Source of the DNA: Paulownia fortunei
Lineage: Eukaryota > Streptophyta > Magnoliopsida > Lamiales > Paulowniaceae
Assembly (NCBI GenBank): GCA_019321725.1
Contig: CM033124.1
Location: forward strand, 4,278,001-4,342,000
Reading direction: 5' to 3'
Length of the DNA stretch: 64,000 nt
A model generated the notes under the pieces. The model had not been told where the DNA came from. It saw only the letters and a program-made list of their open reading frames with translations, and did not search any database. Below, one piece after another: positions 56,110-64,000 of the stretch (its first letter is position 1; every line of letters starts with the position of its first letter). The translations under genes were made by a program, and so were the position numbers.

Positions 56110-57908
56110 TGATAAGTGTATAGTTTGACATATTTTTGTATCAAATCCTTTATATTTTTCTTGCTTTATTCTTGTTCATATTATAGTTTTGTTAATATTT
56201 TGTGTTAGGGAATCAGTGAATAAAAAGAGATAAAAAAGAAATAAAATGAAACCAAAGAAGACAATACGTTTCATGAGCAAGTTGGGAGATAATATTTCAT
56301 TGGATCAAAGAAGCATCATAATTAGAAGAAAAAAGCTATTTTTGATTAAGTCTATCATGTGTAGATCAAAATATATGCAAGAAATCACTTAAACTTTGCA
56401 AGTGATTGTTGGGCTTGTAGTAAATTCAAAATAAGCATGTTTCCAAATTTGTACAGTTTTTATATTTTAGATATAACTCCATGTTCAAAATCCCTATGGA
56501 CCTAAACCTTACTTTATTTAAAAGCCAATAGATAGAACCACAACTTTACTGTTGGAAGCTCAACCAATTCAGCTTTAGTTATAGCAGAAAATTCATCATA
56601 ATATGTATATTGGAAAAGATCTATCTATGTTGATACATTTCATTAAATCAAGCATAAGTTTCTTCCTCATAGTTGGAATTAGGTAATTGAAGTTGGAAAA
56701 TGAAGTTAGCAAACAAATCTACAACTTTGATGTTGATCACTTTTCGAAAATCAATTGATTACATAGAGAAAAATGTATGAAAAAGTTTGGATCTAAAAAA
56801 TATATGTGAATTTAGAGCATATTTGAAGTTAATTTAGAGTGCATTCAGAGTGAATTTGAAGATGTTAATTTAAGCAATCTTCTATTATAAATAGGAGCTC
56901 TTAGATGTCATTTAAGACACACAAAAAAATCCTTAGAGAGGGAAATAAGGTTTTATTGTTGTCCTTATTTAGGCTAAGTTTTCTAGTAGTAATGTAAGTT
57001 TTCTAGTAGCAATTGAAATGTATTCTCTGGTTTCTCTTCTATTTTTAGTTTTTTCTATTTTCATTATGTCTTTCTAAATTTTATTTAGTTGAGGAGAAAT
57101 GATGAACCTTATGATGGAGGAAGATGAACAATTATAAAGGTACATAATGTTCAAGTGTGTTGTATTACTATTTTATGTTTTGATTGAAACCCTCTTTATT
57201 TTGTAGTGATTATTGTTTTATGTATCACCAATGGCACAATAAATACTTGAGTTCATTTAACTTATTATATGGTTCTACTACAGCGACTGCTAACGTGAAA
57301 TCTTGATTTGTTGTAGACGAAGGTGTGCATCAATATTTAATCTCATAAATAAATATTGGCATTAAAATCCTTCTTATTTAGTGGTGATCTTGATTTATTT
57401 ATCTTTAATGGCGGAACAAATACTTGGGTTCATTTAGCTTATTGTATGGTTCTAGTATACCAATTGCTAGCGTAAAACCTTAATTTATTGTAGACAAAAA
57501 TGTACATAAATACTTGATTTCATAAATAAATATTGATGTTAAGAAATAATTTGCAAAGATAATATTATGATTACCTTAATACATAAGCTATTTGATAACA
57601 TCTTTCCATTAGAACCTTCATTATGTATAGATTTCAATAGTGACATTTAAAATAGGTAGAAATAATAAATAATTGTTTCTCTATCCAAAACTCAAGAGTG
57701 AATCCCTAATCCTCAATACTATTATTACTTTGATTTCTTAATCACAACATAAATTTTTCTTTATAATCTGAATCATATTCAGCCTATCTTTTAAGAAATA
57801 TAAATCCAAAAATTTCAAATAACTTTTTTGTGGATCGACCTCGAACTCCCAAGAAATTTATTATTTGACACAACCTGCATTTGGGTTTGCAACCTTAAAG
57901 TTGTAGTA
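56110..57908 (+). repeat. 5' LTR of Athila-like element B, with internal duplication
   Basis: Starts TGATAAGTGTATAGTTTGAC and ends AACCTTAAAGTTGTAGTA, 1799 bp, matching 53140-54756. The extra length is explained by a tandem duplication of about 178 bp: the block starting near 57191 (CCTCTTTATTTTGTAGTGAT) recurs near 57369 (CCTTCTTATTTAGTGGTGAT), and element A has only one copy. CTATTATAAATAGGAGCTC near 56883 is the likely TATA region. Confidence 0.8.
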
Positions 57909-57914
57909 AGTTTT

Positions 57915-57932
57915 TGGCATTGTTGACAGGAA
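57915..57932 (+). other. Primer-binding site of Athila-like element B
   Basis: TGGCATTGTTGACAGGAA follows the LTR after six bases. Athila elements typically have TGGCGCCGTTGCCGGGGA here, complementary to tRNA-Asp; 13 of 18 bases agree and most differences are C-to-T or G-to-A. Confidence 0.65.
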
Positions 57933-58249
57933 AGGCAAGATAAGTATTCAGGTTTGTAAATATTTTCCCTTTATAAATATTGTACGTTTGTTTTCTTTAC
58001 GGTTATATATTCATATGGTATTGTGATCATAATTCTCGTTGTTTAGTTAGAAATAATTCTAAAATTTTATTTAAAAATTTATTTGAGTCACCTCCACATA
58101 CTTCCACCATGGCTTAAAAAGAAAGTGTCCAGGAAAAAAATAAAAATCAACATATGCGTACCATGCGTTATTACTTACAATCTCCTAGAAATTCTTTTTC
58201 TTCTTATTTCATTTTTCATCTCAATGCAATTTACTTTTGATTCAAGTCA

Positions 58250-59318
58250 GGTATGACCCATTTACTTCCTAATTTCTATAGTTTAGACTCTGAAAGTCCT
58301 TACTTGCATTTGAAAGAATTTGATGAAGTATGTGTCACTTTTGTAGATCAAACTTATACAAATAAGATCGTTAAACTCAAATTATTTACTTTTTCTTTAA
58401 AAGATAAAACAAAAACTTTGGTTAACTCTTTAAAACCTAGATCAGTTGGTACTTGGTAAAAAATGCAAGCTGAAATTTTAAAGAAGTTTTTTCCAACTAA
58501 TAAAACTAATGCTTTGAAAAGAGAAATTCATTTTTTTTCTCAAAATTCTAATGATGCTTTCTTTCAATGTTGGGAAAAATTTAAAAATTTGTTGAATTCA
58601 TACGCACACTATGGTTTTGAAAAATAACACTTAATTAGTTTCTTTTATGAAGGTCTAACTCCTGAAATAAAATAATATATTGAAACAATCTGTAATGGTG
58701 AGTTTATTGATAAATAACCAGATGAAACTTTACAATATCTAAATCATTTGGCAGAAAACTCTCAATCATGGTATAGTATTAATTCTTTTGAAGGTTCTAT
58801 TAGATCTAATCTTACTAATAGTAATAAAAGAAAATATTACCTTAATCAAGAAGATGATCTAAATGCTTGGATTGCTAGTTTAACAAAAAAAGTTGAGGTC
58901 ATGGAATTTAAAAAAGTACATAAAGTCAGATCTTCTCAAGATAAAGAAGTTTATAGCATTTGTGAACTTGTGGGATACTCCACCAATAAATGCCCAAATA
59001 TTCCAGTACAAGCAAATTTCATGAACACATTCAAAAAACCTTTTCATTCTCTATATTCCAAAACTTACAATCCACAATGAAAAAATCATCCTAATTTTAG
59101 TTGGCGAGATGATAATTGTGCCCAACTACTACTTTCACAAAAATGTATTAAGCAAACTTTGCAAGCATTCACGCGTGGACAAACAAACATCAATAATCAG
59201 ACTTTATCAAAAGTACATTTTCAACATCAATAACTTATTTGCGTACTCACGAAAAAGATAGATTTTCTGCTCAACCTCAACCTGATCCTTCCAATCAGTA
59301 TCATGTTTATTCATACAA
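58250..59318 (+). pseudogene. Athila-like element B: gag remnant
   Basis: Opens around MTHLLPNFYSLDSESPYLHL with KEFDEVC (58253-58335), then LKLFTFSLKDKTKTLVNSL, KKFFPTNKTNALKREIHFFS and FFYEGLTPEIK: the Athila Gag core (L.PFSL.DKAK.WL.SL, K.FFP). The zinc-binding region is replaced by SICELVGYSTNKCPNIPV (58955-59008). In-frame stops mark each segment end. The tail THEKDRFSAQPQPDPSNQYH (about 59238-59297) is typical of the Gag end. It is then joined to inverted sequence. Confidence 0.75.
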
Positions 59319-59319
59319 A

Positions 59320-60525
59320 ATTTATTAAATGCAAAAGCAACGGCTAACAAGTCTTTTTCAGTGGTGGTGTAATTTTGTTGGGCATCATCAAGTGTTCGAC
59401 TTGCATAGTAAATGGTCCTGAAAATTTTATCTATTCTTTGTCCTAATACCGCTCCAATCACATAATCACTAGCATCACACATAAGCTCAAATGGTTGGGT
59501 TTAATCTGGTACCATCATAATAAGAGTTGAAATGAGAGCCTTCTTGATATGATCAAAGGCCTGAAGACAATCAACATTAAAATCAAATGGCTTATCTTTT
59601 TTCAAAAGGTTGCACAAAGATTTTACAATTTTTGAATTTTTTTTAATGAATCTTCTATAAAATCCGGCATGTCCCAAAAAACTATGAATAGCTTTCACAT
59701 TGATTGATGGTGGAAGTTTTTCAATAACAATAATTTTTGATCGGTCTACCTTAAGTCCTTTAGAGAACACTCGGTGACCTAAAATAATACTTTCTTTTAT
59801 CATAAAATGATACTTTTCCTAATTTAAAACAAGGTTAGTCTCCTCATATCTCTACAAAATAAGAGAAAGATTATGTAGACATCAAATGAAGAGCTAAATA
59901 CTGAAAAATCATCCATAAAAAATTCCATTATGTTCTCTACTATATCATGAAAAATTACCATCATGTATTTTTGAAATATGGTTGGGGCATTACATAATCC
60001 AAATGGAATTCTTCAAAAAGTAAAAGTACCATAAGGGCATGTGAATGTTGTATTTATCCTTTTTCAACTCCACCTTTCCTAATTCAAGAAAGATCAAGTA
60101 ATGCATTAAATCATCATTATCAATATTATGGTCATTACCTTGAATTATGGAATGAACAATGCATCACTCTAAAGGTTTGGTAGGAATTTGTTTGAGAAAA
60201 TGATCATGCAAACAAGTTTCTAACATTTCAATCCTATTACAAGTATGTGATTCTTCTTGAAACTTCAATACACGATAACTATTAAACATCACTTTATCCT
60301 CATTAACTCTTAGAGTTAATTCACTATGTTGCATATCAATCAAAGCATGCCCGGTAGCAAGGAATGGTCAACCAAGAATTAAAGGAATTTCTTGGTCTTC
60401 CTCCATATCTAACACCACAAAATCTGTAGAAAATATGAATTAATCCACTTTTATCAATACATCTTCAACAACTCTTCTTGGATAGGTGAGAGACCTATCC
60501 GCCAATTGTGATGTTCGAGCCACTT
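59320..60525 (-). pseudogene. Inverted Athila-like fragment: protease to RNase H
   Basis: Minus-strand order from the right: protease text TSQLADRSLTYPRRVVEDVL (near 60515-60455) and MEEDQEIPLILG (near 60405-60370); an RT part much reduced (FYFLKNSIWIM near 60020); EKYHFMIKESIILGHRVFSK with INVKAIHSFLGHAGFYRRF (59803-59645); and RNase H start MCDASDYVIGAVLGQRIDKI with TIYYASRTLDDAQQNYTTTE (59482-59370). It stops mid-domain at FAFNKF, where the Gag of element B in opposite orientation begins, and on the right where the Tekay-like LTR begins. Internal loss removes much of protease-RT. Several stops. Confidence 0.75.
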
Positions 60526-60529
60526 ACTA

Positions 60530-62749
60530 CTCACATGGCCAAATATGATTCATGCATTATATATTAATTGCGTCTGTTAAATATGATTCGTGGCTGTTAG
60601 CTTAAGAGTGAAAAATATCTTTAAATAGGTCCTAAGTGATTCCAACCGGAAAAGGAGGCAAAACAAGCAAAGGGAAGGAGAAATAACCAAGTTCAAGTAG
60701 AAAGCTGTGCAAGGTGAGCTTAACCTACGGGTTTGGCATAAATTTCAGATTTATTTTGAGGTTTATTGGCTTATTAAGCTTTGAATATTATTTATAAATG
60801 TGTTAGGATGTTATTACATAGGATTTGATGCATAAAGAAAGGGTTTGTGGTTGGAAATATTTGATAGAAAACACTTGTGCTAGAAACTGTCACCTTGTTG
60901 TATTCTTGTGTTTTAGGCTTCAAAAGTGTATGGTATGTTGAATAAAACCTATAATTATCATAATATACATGTTTATATATGAGTTAAGAGTATTGGAATG
61001 AATTTTAATCAGTTAGAAATTGAAATAGAGAATGATATTGGAGAAACACTCAAACTGCCAAAGTAGCAAAATCTGTTTTGGTGTGCTGTGAAGGAGACTG
61101 AATTAGTGGAGCTAAATCCATTAGTTTTTGGCAAGAATATAACCTTATTATCTCTGTGTATATGTTATATAAGTGTGGTAAAAAGTTAGGAGAGATTGAA
61201 TATACGTAAGGGTGCCAAAACCATTAATGTCATGAAGTGCGTAAAACTGTCACGGTAGGAAAATTTTATTTCACTATGCTGTGAAAGGAGCTGAACTTGG
61301 GAAGCTATATCTGTTAGTTTTAGCAATTTTATGACATGGTTAGATTTACATACATGTTATCTAAGTGTGGTAAAAATTTGAGAGTGATTGGATATGTTTA
61401 GGGATGTCAAAATTATCATACAACTAAATTGGACAGCAAGTAAATATGAAAATATGAATCTGTCCCATTTGATAACTTAGCATATTTCAACCTAGACATG
61501 TTGCTATTGAGTGTTAACAATTAGGTACATGATATTAATGTTATAATACTTCAATTATATGATGTTTACATGTATCTAAGATGATAAATTAAGGTATTGG
61601 AGGGACTAGATTGGGTTCTAATTTGTAAAACCTAGATAGCTTGGTGTTTAAGGTCTTAGTATAATATTTTATGTTTTCAACTTGTCAAATTGGGAATGGT
61701 GCTTGATGTTGGTAATATTACAGGCTATTGTACATCCAAAATTGGAGGAGAACAATAAACAAATCTAGACTAAGCCACCAACCAAGTGAAAGGTAAGTAA
61801 AGATTCATTTACAACTATAATACATAGACATAGTAAATGTGTGAATTATATGTAATATCATAAATTATATGTGCATAGTAGAGGGCTCTCAATTGAGCAT
61901 ACATACATGGGCATTGGCATTGGCACATTCATGCATCATATACGCGTATTGTGATAAATCTTGCATTGCACGACATGATTATGAGAAAGAAATATATTTT
62001 GCTGACCACTACTAGTGCATCGAAGAATGCATGGATTTGCATGGTTTTATGCATGGATTTGCAGGTTCGCGTGCATGAATTTGCATGCGTATGAGTATGC
62101 ATGGATTTTCATGCTTATATGATTATTAGCCATTGGATTATGGCGGTATACAGAGCTCTTTTCCAGTGCATGAGATAGTAGCATTAGTCAGGGGCCCAAG
62201 AAAGAAATGATTTTGAGAGAAATATTTTGATGCATAAAATTGCATTGTGGCATAGCATGTTGAGATGCATGACTTGATATTGTGGATTATTCTTTGACAT
62301 GCATAATCATTACTTGCTGAGCATTAGCTCATATAGTTTATGCGTTACCTGAAGCATCTTTTATTGGCTGGGCGACGGTTGGAGCTCCTGTAGGTGTCTG
62401 AGAGAGTGTGTACATGGATGAGGACCTGTTGGGCTATTTTGTTGGCTTGTTATATTTTGAGTCTGTTATATTATATTTTTAGATTGGTACTATATTTCGC
62501 TTTTAAAACTTTATTGTAAATAAGTATGTAAATATTGGGTCGTTATGGGTGTTGTGCTTTTATATAAATATCGATCCTGCTATATATATGACATGTGTTA
62601 GAAAGTATTTTAAACAGGGTTGTGCATGTAAGAAGTGATTTATCTTTTCTTAAAGTTTTACAAAAAAAAAATTATTCCATGCATGCACATAGGTTCTATC
62701 GTGTCAAATTATAATATATATCTAGTTGTGTAGTAATGGGGGTGTTACA
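60530..62749 (+). repeat. 5' LTR of a Tekay/Del-like gypsy element
   Basis: The right end GGGGGTGTTACA (62738-62749) is followed by a primer site, fixing the boundary. The left boundary is estimated from where the inverted Athila protease text ends (about 60525-60580); a TG start such as TGTTAAATATGATTCG at 60577 is possible. Contains CTGAGCATTAGCTCATATAG (62319-62338), a typical chromovirus LTR phrase, a diverged ~192-bp tandem duplication (about 61045-61430), and a short minisatellite of GCATGGATTTGCATGG-like units (62027-62120). Confidence 0.7.
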
Positions 62750-62752
62750 GAG

Positions 62753-62765
62753 TGGTATCAGAGCC
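62753..62765 (+). other. Primer-binding site of the Tekay/Del-like element
   Basis: TGGTATCAGAGCC, a perfect initiator-Met primer sequence, three bases after the LTR end. Confidence 0.85.
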
Positions 62766-62919
62766 CAGGTCTTGATTCTATAGACTGTCCATGTATGATG
62801 ATTAGAACTTGTGGAGCGCAGTCACGCCAGTAAGTTTTACATTATCATATATTGCATTACATACTCCGTGAATTATATTGGCCATATGTTGTCAAACTTG
62901 TGTAAAACAGCGTTGCAAA

Positions 62920-64000
62920 ATGGTGAGAACTCGTGGTGAGAGCAGTGTGGTGCCAGAGCGCAGAGAGAAATGAGATACCCACCCTGGTTAATGATCGAGA
63001 TACCATGATCAATCGATTAACAGAGTTGATTGAACGACAGTCCAAATAAATTCAGCAACTGATTCGATAGAGAGATAATGGTGAGCAACTGTGGGTGGAG
63101 GTAAACCAACAGCGGGCGGGCTATATATATACGGTGGGAGAACGATTTAGGAAGCTGGATCCCCTAACATTTGAGGAAGGGATTGATCCTACTGCTGCAG
63201 AGGACTGGTTGAGGACCCTGGAAAACATGTTACAGTATAGCATGGTGCCAGTAGAGGAGAGGGTAGTGTGTGCCACTTTCATGCTTCGTGGTAGTGCAGG
63301 CCATTGGTGGGACATGATCAGCAGCATAGAGGACATTACTACCATAAGCTGGGATAGATTCAAGGAGTTATTCCGAAATAAATATTTCACGGCCCCAATT
63401 CACATGATGAAGATGAATGAGTTTATACAACTGCGATAAGGAGCAATGACTATTGGGGAATATATTCATAAATTTGAACAACTGTCCAGGTTCGCTACGC
63501 ACATGGTCAGTACTGAAGCACTTAAAGTAGAGAGATTTCTAGAGGGTTTGAGGCTAGAGTTATACGGAGATGTGAATATGGCGGGTACTCAAGGGGTGAC
63601 ATTTTCATAGGTATCTGAGAGGGCACTAGTAGCAAAACAGGCTGAATTGAGAATCGCTCGTGCACAAGAGGCTCGATAGCAATTCAAACAACAATGACAG
63701 AGATGGACTGTGGGATAAAAGAGGCCAGTCCAAATGCAGAGGCCGATCCAAATACAGAAGTCGGGATTTAAATTTCAAGGAGAACAAGGCCAACAACAAG
63801 AAGGTCAAAATAAGAGGCCACGGGTCGAACAAGAAAAAACACGATGCCAGAAGCTGTGTGTCAGAAATGTGGTAATCGACATACTGGAGGCTGCTATATA
63901 GATACCAGGACGTATTTTTGATGTGGAATACTGGGACATATTGTTAAATTTTGCCCAGGTAAACAAAATCAGACCAGCCAAAAGAATGTACCAGCCAAGG
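62920..64000 (+). pseudogene. Tekay/Del-like element: gag, broken, running off the window
   Basis: Start MVRTRGESSVVPERREK at 62920, stop soon after. The core Gag follows: RFRKLDPLTFEEGIDPTAAE, DWLRTLENMLQYSMVPVEER, VVCATFMLRGSAGHWWDMIS and RFKELFRNKYFTAP (63145-63398), then, past a stop, EYIHKFEQLSRFATH and RFLEGLRLELYGDV. A zinc knuckle CQKCGNRHTGGCY is at 63861-63899, and a second has lost its first Cys and an Arg (TYF-stop-CGILGHIVKFCPG), both explainable by C-to-T or G-to-A. This is the first part of a chromovirus polyprotein; pol should lie to the right of the window. Confidence 0.85.

Overview
This is nuclear DNA of a flowering plant, most likely a eudicot. The evidence is spliced genes with plant-type GT-AG introns, very AT-rich intergenic DNA, and a dense, nested, decayed population of Copia and Ty3/gypsy LTR retrotransposons. 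No CRISPR, operon or organelle features are seen. I could not place the species.

Only two host genes are well supported, both on the minus strand. The first, at 5.6-12.2 kb, is a complete nine-coding-exon cytosolic seryl-tRNA synthetase gene. Its reconstructed product is 447 residues, in frame across every junction, and one intron needs a GC donor. The second, at 33.3-36.2 kb, is a four-coding-exon cationic amino acid transporter of the plant CAT6/CAT7 type. Its fourth exon does not join in frame: about four bases appear to be missing just after the exon 4 acceptor, so as read it is truncated at roughly residue 400.

The rest is mostly mobile DNA. 0-2.9 kb: minus-strand Ogre/Tat-like gag-protease remnant. 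13.1-23.6 kb: one decayed Copia element (diverged LTR pieces at both ends) carrying a second Copia body, a short TRIM-like element with PBS, PPT and LTR, and an 800-bp almost pure AT tract. 25.6-26.4 kb: tail of a minus-strand Copia. 27.06-31.92 kb: a seven-unit tandem array (three units of about 992 bp, four of about 470 bp) in which each unit carries a TATA-like CTATAAATAGG. 32.3-33.0 kb: diverged AT-rich tandem repeats. 37.63-42.71 kb: a nearly full-length minus-strand Tork/TNT1-type Copia with both LTRs, PBS, PPT and a TATAT target duplication in a TA microsatellite.

43.9-64 kb is a nest of gypsy elements. A minus-strand element with a TGGCACCGTCTGT primer site has one LTR at 43.89-44.29 kb and the start of the other at 56.09 kb. 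Inside it sit a solo chromovirus-type LTR (44.47-46.74 kb, CTTAA target duplication) and an Athila-like element (47.9-54.76 kb). A second Athila-like element (LTR 56.11-57.91 kb, then PBS and gag) cuts its right LTR. That gag is joined at 59.32 kb to an inverted Athila protease-RT fragment, and a Tekay/Del-like element (LTR, PBS, gag) runs off the right edge.

The most interesting feature is at 50.74-51.39 kb. An intronless, full-length but stop-interrupted relative of LONELY GUY (LOG), the cytokinin-activating phosphoribohydrolase, lies between the Athila integrase and its 3' LTR, where Athila elements usually carry an env-like ORF. It is preceded by an unrecognised 165-residue ORF with a four-cysteine cluster. 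Many retrotransposon stops in the window look like C-to-T or G-to-A changes, as expected of old methylated DNA.
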